Shown here piece after piece: positions 7,490 to 17,139 of a stretch of 64,000 nucleotides of DNA. Position 1 is the first letter of the stretch. Each line of letters begins with the position of its first letter. The stretch spans positions 62,001-126,000 of the forward strand of contig NZ_KZ845668.1 in NCBI RefSeq assembly GCF_003313465.1, in the 5' to 3' direction. The notes beneath the pieces are model-generated. The model was given only the letters and a program-made list of their open reading frames with translations, searched no databases and had not been told where the DNA came from. The position numbers and the translations under genes are program-made. Source of the stretch: Thermoflavimicrobium daqui (GTDB lineage Bacteria; Bacillota; Bacilli; Thermoactinomycetales; Thermoactinomycetaceae).

Positions 7490-10400
7490 TTAACTCCCTA
7501 CCACATTCGATAAGTTGGGTAAATGATTTTTCTTTGGTTGGAGTTCTTCTTTATTTCTACGGAACTTTTCTAAAGCCCGATACAAAGATGGAACAACAAT
7601 CAAAGTTAAAAGTGTCGACGTGGTTAATCCACCAATCACTGTAATAGCAAGACCTTTTGATATTAAAGCAGCTGAAACTGATTCTACATCTCCTGATAAA
7701 GCAAGTGGAATTAAGGCACAGATAGTTGCCACAGCTGTCATCAAGATCGGGCGTAAGCGTACCTTTCCTGCTTCCACAATTGCATCGTTTATTTCCATCC
7801 CGTTTTTCCGATTCGTTTCTACTCGATCCAAGAGTACTACAGCATTGGTAACTACAATTCCAATTAGCATGAGCAATCCAATCATCGCACTAAGTGACAA
7901 AGATTGCTTCGTGATCAGCAAGAAGCTAAACGATCCAACAGGTACAAATAAAATGGAAGTTAAGATTACAATCGGGGTTAATATCCCATTGAAGGTCATA
8001 CTTAAGATAAAAAATACTAAACCGACTGCAATCAACATAGCCATACCCATTTGCGAAAATTCTTCATCAATCTGTTCACTACCGCCACCTGTTTTTACTT
8101 GAACACCTTCAGGTAATTTTAAGTTGGATACATCTGCTTTTACAGCTTCTGTAACCCCTCTTACATCTTGGCCTTTTACTTGCGCAGTTACTGTGGCTAA
8201 AGTACGTCCATCCTGACGGTTAATAGCAATCGGGGTTTTATTATCATTTACTTTTGCAACTTCTTTTAATGCTTTCTCTCCACTAGGTGTTAGAATCTTG
8301 GTATTGAGTAGTTTCGCTTTCGTATCGATTTTCTCTTTATATCGAACGGTCAAATCCATTTTTTCTTGGCCGATCTTGTAATCTACTATCTCAACAGGAT
8401 GAATTCTTTCAGCAATCATCATCGACAGTTGTTGAAGGTCCAAGCCCATGTCTCTGCCTTTTTGATTTAGCTCTAAAGTCCATTTGGTTTGTACTTCATT
8501 CATTTCATTTTTAACATTCTTCAATTGATCATTTTTACTTAATAACTCTTCTACTAGTTTGGCCGCTTTTTCTAAGGCGAATTGATTTTCACTATACATT
8601 TCAATATCTACATTATTTCCTTCAGCAGCGTTTCCTTGTCCAAATTCTTCTACTTTGACCGTTGAATCTGACATTTCAGCTTTTACCAGATTCGAAACCT
8701 CTTTCTGCAACGAACCCATCATTTGATCAGCGTTATAACCTTTTTTAAGCTTAACAACAATTCTTGCCTCATTGTCGACTCTCTTTTCATTTTGTAGCCC
8801 TACTTCTGCACTGCTATATTCAACTTCTTTTCTTTTCTTCAAATAATCTTCTATCTTTTGAGTGATCTTATCTGTTTGTTCTAGGCTAGCTTTTTTAGGT
8901 AACTTTAAAGTTACTGATAGATTTGTGCTACTCCCTGCTGGCATGAGAGAAAAGCCCAACATCGGCACTAAGAAGAAAGAGGCGATTAGCAATATGACAG
9001 ATAAGGTGAGAACAAGCCCTTTTCGATTTAAAGCTCCTCGTAGCAGCTTCTCATACCCATGAACCAGCTTTCCATCTTCTTCTTTATGCTTCACCTTGGT
9101 AAAAAATCTTTTACCAAGCAGAGGAATAAGCATGATCGCAACGAGTAACGAAGCAAGAATCGAGAATGCTACTGCAAAGGAGAAAGGACGGAACAATTCC
9201 CCTACAAAACCACCTATAAAAGCAATTGGCAGGAATACAACACAAGTAACAAAGGTCGAAGATGCAACAGCAGTCATTACTTCTTTGGTTGCTCGGATAG
9301 TGATCTCTTTTCGGCTTAAGCGATCTCCTTTTTCTTGAATCCAGCGGTATATATTTTCAATGACAACAATACTATCATCTACGATCCGTCCAATAGCCAC
9401 AGCTAATCCACCTAGTGACATCACATTGAGCGTATAACCCATTTTATCTAGTAGGAAAATGGTCACAAAAATAGAAATAGGTAAGGAAATAATAGAGATC
9501 ATAGTAGCACGGAAACTACGTAAGAAAATCGCAATAACTACTACTGTAAATAAAGCACCAAACAATCCTTCTTTCACTAGTTTAGAAATCGATGTTTCAA
9601 TCTCTTTACCTAAATTAGCAAGTGTAAAAACATTGAACTTATCTTGTGTTTTATACTTATTAATAACTTTTTCTACTGACTTGGCAACCTGAACTGTATT
9701 TGCTTTGGTCTCTTTGTTTACTATGATTACCAGTGAATGCTCCCCGTTAATACGAGAGATTTCTTCTGCTTCATTGCTTTGCTTGATGGTAGCAATATCT
9801 CCTAATTTAACCGGAGCTAAAGCTTTTGGATCAGACATAGCAGAAGTTTGACTACTCATCACAGTTACCTTTTTTAAGTCATTAACGTTCTTAATACTTT
9901 CATTAATATCAATCGGAATGGTCTTTCCTTTATTTTCTACAATACCCACTGTTGAATTGATATTTTTGTTATTTAACGCTTGTTTGATATCTTGTGTACT
10001 AATTCCTTTGGATTTTGCTTTTGACTCATTCAGCTCAATTATCCATTTTCTTTCTTTTAATCCCGAAATATCAACTTTGGCTACGCCATTCACCTTTTTG
10101 ATTTCTGGTAAAATCTTATCTTCTACTTTCTTTTGTAATTGGTCATAGTTTTTAGATGTTAGAGCAAAATAGGATACCAAATTATTGGCAGATTCACTAC
10201 CAGAAACCATACTTTCGGATTGTTCAGGTAGTTTTAATCCATTGATGATAGATTCAAGTTTATTTTTCGCCTTATCTAAGTCCGTTCCATAAGGATATTT
10301 TACCTCAAGTGATACTCCTTGACTGGATGTGGTACTTAGTACTTCTTCTGCTTCATTTGAAGCTAAAATCTGATCTTCTAATGTCTTGGTGATTTCTTTT

Positions 10401-10582
10401 TCATTATCCTCAGCAGATTGACCAGGCGTATTTATTTGTATCCATAAGGATGGAAAAGAGACATTCGGCATAATCTCTTGCTTAATTTGGGTCATCGAAA
10501 AAAAGCCACCCACCAAAATCAATATACATAGAATAATGATGGCAGTTCCATTTTTTAAACTCCAATTCGTAAGCCGAGACAT
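7490..10582 (-). CDS. swrC: RND-family efflux transporter (SwrC/AcrB type)
   Basis: Inner-membrane proton-driven exporter of 1030 residues, the usual length for the family. It starts with a membrane segment at about 10-30 (AIIILCILILVGGF), followed by the porter domain. The first membrane block contains GLAVAIGRIVDDSIVVIENIYR, with the paired Asp of the proton path; a second porter domain and a final membrane block with GIVVTNAVVLLDRVE follow. B. subtilis SwrC, a surfactin exporter, is the nearest namesake I can give; the substrate here is unknown. No membrane-fusion or outer-membrane partner gene is adjacent, as expected in a Gram-positive. A degenerate response regulator is encoded just upstream in the same direction. 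Confidence 0.9.
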   Translation of the reverse strand: MSRLTNWSLKNGTAIIILCILILVGGFFSMTQIKQEIMPNVSFPSLWIQINTPGQSAEDNEKEITKTLEDQILASNEAEEVLSTTSSQGVSLEVKYPYGTDLDKAKNKLESIINGLKLPEQSESMVSGSESANNLVSYFALTSKNYDQLQKKVEDKILPEIKKVNGVAKVDISGLKERKWIIELNESKAKSKGISTQDIKQALNNKNINSTVGIVENKGKTIPIDINESIKNVNDLKKVTVMSSQTSAMSDPKALAPVKLGDIATIKQSNEAEEISRINGEHSLVIIVNKETKANTVQVAKSVEKVINKYKTQDKFNVFTLANLGKEIETSISKLVKEGLFGALFTVVVIAIFLRSFRATMISIISLPISIFVTIFLLDKMGYTLNVMSLGGLAVAIGRIVDDSIVVIENIYRWIQEKGDRLSRKEITIRATKEVMTAVASSTFVTCVVFLPIAFIGGFVGELFRPFSFAVAFSILASLLVAIMLIPLLGKRFFTKVKHKEEDGKLVHGYEKLLRGALNRKGLVLTLSVILLIASFFLVPMLGFSLMPAGSSTNLSVTLKLPKKASLEQTDKITQKIEDYLKKRKEVEYSSAEVGLQNEKRVDNEARIVVKLKKGYNADQMMGSLQKEVSNLVKAEMSDSTVKVEEFGQGNAAEGNNVDIEMYSENQFALEKAAKLVEELLSKNDQLKNVKNEMNEVQTKWTLELNQKGRDMGLDLQQLSMMIAERIHPVEIVDYKIGQEKMDLTVRYKEKIDTKAKLLNTKILTPSGEKALKEVAKVNDNKTPIAINRQDGRTLATVTAQVKGQDVRGVTEAVKADVSNLKLPEGVQVKTGGGSEQIDEEFSQMGMAMLIAVGLVFFILSMTFNGILTPIVILTSILFVPVGSFSFLLITKQSLSLSAMIGLLMLIGIVVTNAVVLLDRVETNRKNGMEINDAIVEAGKVRLRPILMTAVATICALIPLALSGDVESVSAALISKGLAITVIGGLTTSTLLTLIVVPSLYRALEKFRRNKEELQPKKNHLPNLSNVVGS

Positions 10583-10876
10583 GGTTGTTTAACCCCCTCC
10601 AGTTTTTCTATGCTAAATCTAGCACCTCTACCTAAACAGTACCTTAACAACACATAAAAAATAGGTAAATTAAAAAAATATACATATTTACTATGCATTA
10701 TGCATGTATAAATCAAAAGCCTTGATTATAGCTATATATAGTCAAGTCGGCTTTATGTAAGTCCACCGTTTAGGCAAAAGTGAAATTTAATAACCATTAA
10801 TAGGTGTGTTAGCAACCTTTACAATACAAGCAATTGTATTATAGCTACTAGCTCAGCACATTTTGGGATAATCTAT

Positions 10877-11557
10877 TCACTCATATCTTTTAGCTTCCAA
10901 TCGATATCCCATTCCACGTACGGTTACAATGACAAACTCATCAGACCATTGTTTAAATCGTTTTCGAAGACGTTTGATATGAACATCAATTGTTCTTTCA
11001 TCTCCTTGATAATCCGTCCCCCAAATTTGCTTAATTAATTGCATACGAGTAAATGTTTTCCCAGGATAACTAGCGAGTTTAAATAAGATTTGAAACTCCT
11101 TATGGGGTAAAAGTATAAGATGATTTTTTACAAAAACCATTTGATCTTTTTTACATATTTTCAACTGCCCAATGGTTAGTGTTTCAGAAAAAACAATATG
11201 ATAACGCTGAAGTAGGCCCTTTACTCTTTGGATTAGCTCCAGTGGATTAAAGGGCTCTACGATGTAATAATCATCTTTTAATTGAACACCATTTACTTGA
11301 TTGTCATAAGGTTTTTTTCTTGTTAAGAATAAAATAGGCAGCAAAAAATCCCGCCTAATTTCGTCATATAAGGAGTTTCCATCCTTATATGTTAAACCAT
11401 GATTTAAAAGCACTAAATCAAATGGTTGTTCATAAATCTTGTCCAATGCCTCTTCACTACTAAACGCTTGTAATACACTTAGTCCTTCTAATTCCAAATT
11501 AAATTTAATCAAATGTTGGATATGGAGGTCATCTTCAACTACTAATACTTTAACCAT
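10877..11557 (-). CDS. Orphan OmpR-type response regulator with degenerate receiver
   Basis: 226-residue DNA-binding regulator with a receiver at about 1-115 and a winged helix at about 130-222 (LLPHKEFQILFKLASYPGKTFTR, DERTIDVHIKRLRKRF, VRGMGYRLE). The receiver keeps the acidic pair (VVEDD) and the switch Thr (LFLTRK), but the phosphorylated Asp is Asn52 (FDLVLLNHG) and the conserved Lys of the KPF motif is Glu (VEPFNP). Normal phosphorylation is therefore unlikely. No histidine kinase is adjacent. AAGGTGA precedes the ATG. The next gene in the same direction, 294 bases away, is the RND pump, a plausible but unproven target. Confidence 0.85.
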   Translation of the reverse strand: MVKVLVVEDDLHIQHLIKFNLELEGLSVLQAFSSEEALDKIYEQPFDLVLLNHGLTYKDGNSLYDEIRRDFLLPILFLTRKKPYDNQVNGVQLKDDYYIVEPFNPLELIQRVKGLLQRYHIVFSETLTIGQLKICKKDQMVFVKNHLILLPHKEFQILFKLASYPGKTFTRMQLIKQIWGTDYQGDERTIDVHIKRLRKRFKQWSDEFVIVTVRGMGYRLEAKRYE

Positions 11558-11845
11558 TTTTTCACCTTACTTTTATCTGACCCCGCTAAAAGCTAGGAGT
11601 CAAATAATTATATATGTATAGATAGGAATACAAGAGGATTCATCATAAAATAATGAACATTGTATAAATACACTATAAATATTAGAATAAATACAGAAGA
11701 TATACAGGCGCTAATCTTCTACTAGCATTTCATAATTCTACATCATTTTTTAATCCTGATGGGTAAAATCTAGCGAATTATTCTATTAGCACATATTTAT
11801 TTTGCAAATAAATCTAAAGGTCAATCAAATGAGAGGAGTTTACTG

Positions 11846-12766
11846 ATGCGCATTTTAGTGGTAGGAGCCGGAGGAGTAGGTGGCTATTTTGGAGGTCGTT
11901 TAGCTGAAAAAGGGGGAGATGTTACTTTCCTTGTTCGTGATCATCGAAAGCTACAACTTGAACAAAATGGGCTAGTCATTCATAGTACACATGGAAATAC
12001 AACCCTACGTGTAAAAACTTTGATTAGTGGTGAGAAACAAAAATCTTTTGACCTGATACTATTATCTGTAAAAGCATACCATCTTGATCAGGTCATCCAT
12101 TCTTTGAGGCCTTATGTAGATAATCATACAGTGATTCTTCCTTTGTTAAATGGAGTAAGTCATCTTGAGAAATTACAACAATCTTTTAGTACAAAAAATG
12201 TGTTGGGAGGTCTTTGTTTTATCGAAACGACATTAAACGATCAAGGTCACATCGAACATTATAGTCCTCAACACGATCTTGTTTTTGGTGAATTAAATGG
12301 TGAGCTTACTGAGCGGGTTGAAAGAATTCATCAAATACTAAATATCGGTAATTTCCAAACTTCCTTGAGTCGTCATATCATCAAAAAAATGTGGCATAAA
12401 TATATCTTTATTAGCACAATGAGTGGAATGACTGCAATGATGAAGAGCAATATAGGAACTATTTTGGAGTCCCCTTATGGCAAAGAAACTCTTGAACGAC
12501 TGCTTACTGAAATTATTCAGATCGCTAAAACACAGGAACCTTCCATCGATCCCGATATTTATGAACAAGTGATGAAAACGGTATTAACTATGTCACCTAC
12601 ATTTAAATCTTCCATGCAGCGTGATTTAGAAAAAGGATTACCCATCGAAACGGATCATTTGCATGGTACATTATTACGCTATGCACCCAATCATCTTGAT
12701 ACTCCTATTTTAAAAACGGTTTATAGTACCCTAATGGCTTATACTAGGAAGCAGAATTACTCCTAA
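11846..12766 (+). CDS. panE: 2-dehydropantoate 2-reductase
   Basis: NADPH-dependent ketopantoate reductase of the pantothenate/CoA pathway, 306 residues. A Rossmann motif sits at the extreme N-terminus (MRILVVGAGGVGGYFGGRLAEKG), followed by LILLSVKAYHLDQ and LPLLNGVSHLEKL, which carry family-typical Lys and Asn positions, and IIKKMWHKYIFISTMSGMTA with the second conserved Lys. GAGAGGAG precedes the ATG. It is a single gene facing ctaF, with a shared bidirectional terminator. Families around PanE also include other 2-oxo acid reductases, so the exact substrate is likely but not certain. Confidence 0.85.
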   Translation: MRILVVGAGGVGGYFGGRLAEKGGDVTFLVRDHRKLQLEQNGLVIHSTHGNTTLRVKTLISGEKQKSFDLILLSVKAYHLDQVIHSLRPYVDNHTVILPLLNGVSHLEKLQQSFSTKNVLGGLCFIETTLNDQGHIEHYSPQHDLVFGELNGELTERVERIHQILNIGNFQTSLSRHIIKKMWHKYIFISTMSGMTAMMKSNIGTILESPYGKETLERLLTEIIQIAKTQEPSIDPDIYEQVMKTVLTMSPTFKSSMQRDLEKGLPIETDHLHGTLLRYAPNHLDTPILKTVYSTLMAYTRKQNYS

Positions 12767-12812
12767 AAAGATTAAGCTCACTTCTTTGCTATAAGAGGTG
12801 AGCTTGATCTTT
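12767..12812. terminator. Bidirectional terminator between panE and ctaF
   Basis: Inverted repeat with arms around AAGCTCAC and GTGAGCTT, extended outward by GAT/ATC and flanked by A- and T-runs on the two sides. It serves both convergent genes. Confidence 0.8.
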
Positions 12813-13124
12813 TCACATAAGTACAATTCCTACAGCAGATACCCCTGCAATGACAACTGCAAAAATCATCATCACAATAACGGGTCCATATCCTTTTTGA
12901 TCTAAATGCATAAATGCAAATAATTGCAAAATCGCTTGTATTAATGCAGCAATCATAATAACCCAAAATGTGGTATTCGCATCAAACAAAGGCACAGCAA
13001 CTAGATAAAAAGATAAAGCAGTAAAGGCGATCATTAGGAAAAAAGAGATCATATATTTGGTTACCTTACTTCTTTCTCTCTCTTTTTTCATTTGTGCAGG
13101 TCGATGGTTGATACTTGGCTTCAT
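12813..13124 (-). CDS. ctaF: Cytochrome c oxidase subunit IV-like protein (CtaF/COX4_pro)
   Basis: 103-residue membrane protein with three predicted membrane segments at about 25-44, 53-72 and 81-102, and the family pattern FWVIMIAALIQAILQLFAFMHLDQKG. Prokaryotic subunit IV belongs to haem-copper terminal oxidases, where it supports assembly of the redox centre. GGGGTGA precedes the ATG. It is alone here, with no other oxidase subunit genes in the window, so this may be a dispersed or extra copy. Confidence 0.8.
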   Translation of the reverse strand: MKPSINHRPAQMKKERERSKVTKYMISFFLMIAFTALSFYLVAVPLFDANTTFWVIMIAALIQAILQLFAFMHLDQKGYGPVIVMMIFAVVIAGVSAVGIVLM

Positions 13125-13238
13125 TCCATCACCCCTCAGTTGTTTTCCCCTTATTTATTATTATCGGTATTTATATTATATACTAAATATTATAAATATG
13201 TCGTCCCCTTTCAAATTTCGAAGCCAAAATACTTCTCT

Positions 13239-13266
13239 TTGACATTTTTTTATTACACTTTATAAT
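13239..13266 (+). promoter_or_regulatory. Sigma-A promoter of the ribU riboswitch transcript
   Basis: TTGACA at 13239-13244 and TATAAT at 13261-13266 are separated by 16 bases, about 30 bases before the riboswitch. Both boxes match consensus. Confidence 0.8.
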
Positions 13267-13296
13267 ATAAGAGAAGAAGTAAATATCACTATGTAT

Positions 13297-13428
13297 GATC
13301 CTTCGGGGCAGGGTGAAATTCCCGACCGGCGGTGATGGCAAATTGCCTTAGTCCGTGACCCGCTACTCTAGCGGTGGATTCGGTGAAAATCCGAAGCCGA
13401 CAGTAACAGTCTGGATGGGAGAAGGATG
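13297..13428 (+). ncRNA. FMN riboswitch (RFN element)
   Basis: The conserved FMN aptamer is readable: the closing stem GATCCTTC/GAAGGAT, then GGGGCAGGGTGAAATTCCC, GACCGGCGGT, AGTCCGTGACCC, GGTGAAAATCCG, GCCGACAGT and the TGGATGGGAGAAGGAT end. It lies about 290 bases before ribU, the riboflavin transporter gene, the usual arrangement in Bacillota. FMN binding is expected to favour the terminator further down. Confidence 0.97.
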
Positions 13429-13616
13429 ACTTCGCGTACGGTATGAACCCTTATAAAATCATTTAGGTAGTATTGGGGACTGAAAGATACCGTTTGCTTT
13501 AACAAGGGATTCGTATACCCTTTTTTCCCTTGTTACATACCATGATCATGCTTTCACAATCATGGTCATTTTCGGTATGGCTTTTTCCCGAAATGGTAAA
13601 TTTCAACTATCCATCA

Positions 13617-13657
13617 AAGCCTGAAGGAAGAATATTCATTCTCCTTTGGGCTTTTTT
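13617..13657 (+). terminator. Expression-platform terminator of the FMN riboswitch
   Basis: Stem built from AGCC, AAGGA and GAAT pairing with ATTC, TCCTT and GGCT, followed by TTTTTT. It is placed between the aptamer and ribU. A second inverted repeat (CATGATCATG/CATGGTCATT region, about 13540-13570) lies between and may be the anti-terminator part. Confidence 0.75.
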
Positions 13658-13715
13658 ATTGGGTCCTTCGTACGAGTTGTCATCAGTAACACAAGAATAA
13701 AAAGGAGTGTTTCTG

Positions 13716-14306
13716 ATGCAACCACATACTAAACAGCAAAATCGATTAACCCGCTTAATTTTCTTATCATTGCTTGGTGGGAGTTCATTTTTAGTTCAAT
13801 ACTTTGAATTCCCGATTCCGGGATTACCCGCTTTTTTAAAAATTGACTTTAGTGAAATTCCAGCATTAATTGGCGCTTTTATATATGGGCCTGTTTCTGG
13901 AATCATCATCGAGTTTTTAAAAAATTTTCTCCATTTCCTCTTTCATGGTAGTGAAACCGGAGCAATTCCTGTTGGACAACTTTCCAATTTCTTAGCTGGC
14001 AGTGTATTTGTTACACTAACTTATATTCTTAGTAAAAAAGTACAGGGATTAAAAGGCTTACTCTTAGGTCTTAGTATTGCTACACTTATAACTACTATTC
14101 TTATGAGTTTAGCTAATTATTTTATACTCTTTCCACTCTATAGTATCTTAATTAATATGACACTTGCTTCACCAGAAAAACAAGCTATCGTTCTATATGG
14201 AATTGCACCATTTAATATCATTAAAGGTATCCTAATCGCTCTGATCTTTATTCCTCTCTATCGCAAAATCAGTCCTTATTTAAGCCGACAATTTTCATTT
14301 CGTTAA
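13716..14306 (+). CDS. ribU: Riboflavin ECF transporter S component
   Basis: 196-residue membrane protein with about six hydrophobic segments that binds riboflavin and works with an energy-coupling module (EcfA/A'/T) encoded elsewhere. Family features are FEFPIPGLPAFLKIDFSEIPALIGAFIYGPVSGIIIEFLKN and GQLSNFLAGSVF. The ATG at 13716 has AAGGAG eight bases upstream; an earlier in-frame GTG overlaps that site. The FMN riboswitch upstream confirms the substrate. A terminator shared with pyrG follows. Confidence 0.95.
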   Translation: MQPHTKQQNRLTRLIFLSLLGGSSFLVQYFEFPIPGLPAFLKIDFSEIPALIGAFIYGPVSGIIIEFLKNFLHFLFHGSETGAIPVGQLSNFLAGSVFVTLTYILSKKVQGLKGLLLGLSIATLITTILMSLANYFILFPLYSILINMTLASPEKQAIVLYGIAPFNIIKGILIALIFIPLYRKISPYLSRQFSFR

Positions 14307-14365
14307 GAAGTTTAACTGATCTGGACTTTTTTATACAGTCTTTAGTTTATATTATATAATTATAA

Positions 14366-14405
14366 AAAAGCCTAGTACCTCTTCAGCTGAGATACTAGGC
14401 TTTTT
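14366..14405. terminator. Bidirectional terminator between ribU and pyrG
   Basis: AAAAAGCCTAGTA and TACTAGGCTTTTT form a stem with T-runs on both strands, placed between the convergent stop codons. Confidence 0.9.
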
Positions 14406-14431
14406 ATGCATTTCATTTACGCCAATGTCAA

Positions 14432-16141
<1,710 letters not shown>

Positions 16142-16143
16142 CT

Positions 16144-16174
16144 ATGTTTTGTCGTAACAGTTTTACACCTCCTA
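16144..16174 (-). promoter_or_regulatory. Orphan Shine-Dalgarno leader motif upstream of pyrG
   Basis: On the minus strand: TAGGAGGTGT, four bases, CTGTTAC, GAC, AAAACAT. It lies about 100 bases before the pyrG start and resembles the blocks upstream of fsa and the GrpB-family gene. A TATAAT lies just upstream at 16193-16198. Confidence 0.4.
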
Positions 16175-16204
16175 TATAAAATAATGCCCCAGATTATAAA
16201 AAAA

Positions 16205-16235
16205 TAGAAAAAGCGCCCCCAAAATTAGGGGCGCT
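16205..16235 (-). terminator. Terminator of rpoE
   Basis: On the minus strand AGCGCCCC and GGGGCGCT form a GC-rich stem followed by TTTTTCTATTTTTTT. It lies about 110 bases past the rpoE stop. Confidence 0.92.
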
Positions 16236-16347
16236 CATTGATTGCTAAAAAGCTTAAATGATAAGGATGCTAATAAACCGTACTTAATAGAGCCCAAAAG
16301 TAAGTTTAACGAAGGGGAAACCCTTTGTCAAGAAAGACTTCACACTG

Positions 16348-16800
16348 TTATAGATCTTCCTCTTCTTCCTCGCCATCTTCGTCATCAGTTTCATCTTCAT
16401 CTTCATAAGATGAATCCTCGTCAAATTCTACTAACTCTGGATCTAATTCATCTAAATTCAAATCATAGTCGTCGCTGTCTTCATACAATTCTTCATCTAA
16501 ATCTTCATCATCTTTAATATGTGCAGCCACAGCAGAGTCGGTAGTTTGTTCGGTTGGATACCAAGATCTAAGTCCCCATAAGCTACGGCCTACACAAACA
16601 AAGCGACCATCAATATTTATATCCGTATAAAGCTGAGAAATATAATAGTTAATATCTTCTTGGGTAAACCCTTTAATTTTAGAGATTTGACTAAACATAT
16701 CTAAAAATTGTATGGGTTCCCCTTTTTCTTTTAACAAATCATAAGCTATATCAACCATTGAAGTCTCTATGATTTTTTCCGCTGCTAGGTTGTCACTCAA
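16348..16800 (-). CDS. rpoE: RNA polymerase delta subunit
   Basis: Gram-positive RNA polymerase subunit that speeds core recycling and affects promoter choice. About 150 residues: an N-terminal winged-helix HARE-HTH domain (MVDIAYDLLKEKGEPIQFLDMF ... GRFVCVGRSLWGLRSWYP) and a strongly acidic, disordered C-terminus of Asp and Glu runs from about residue 95. The start is taken as TTG at 16800, with GGAAGGA about ten bases upstream; a GTG nine bases earlier overlaps the site. Order rpoE-pyrG is conserved in Bacillales. In the 339 bases between this gene and icmF I see no gene. Confidence 0.93.
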   Translation of the reverse strand: MSDNLAAEKIIETSMVDIAYDLLKEKGEPIQFLDMFSQISKIKGFTQEDINYYISQLYTDINIDGRFVCVGRSLWGLRSWYPTEQTTDSAVAAHIKDDEDLDEELYEDSDDYDLNLDELDPELVEFDEDSSYEDEDETDDEDGEEEEEDL

Positions 16801-17139
16801 AATGGACACATCCTTCCATATGGATTCGATCCCTTAGGATCTACTCTCCATATCTTCTCGTACAATTATTTTAACCAAAACACTGCTGAAGTCAACCACA
16901 AAGCATTCTCTCAATTAAGAAATAACCATGAGCTTGCGAAATATGCATACATCATATTTAAAAATTGCTGTATAGATCAGCCACTCCATGCTGTTGGTTG
17001 ACTCTTTCGCAGCTTTGATCAACCTACCTAGATAGATAAATGAATAACAAATTGGTTGATATAACCATTTTTTCGTAGAGGCTTCCTTTTTAAACCTGCT
17101 ACCTATCCTTTTTGAAAACAAGCTTTCAAGAAAAACACA

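Noticed and set aside
16144-16240. B. subtilis-like pyrG attenuation (transcript starting GGGC with a CTP-sensitive terminator)
   Set aside because: A TATAAT followed by GGGGC exists, but only two bases separate them, and I found no terminator between this point and pyrG.
16915-17121. 68-codon open frame between rpoE and icmF
   Set aside because: No ribosome site, basic and aromatic-rich composition without a recognisable domain; treated as non-coding.
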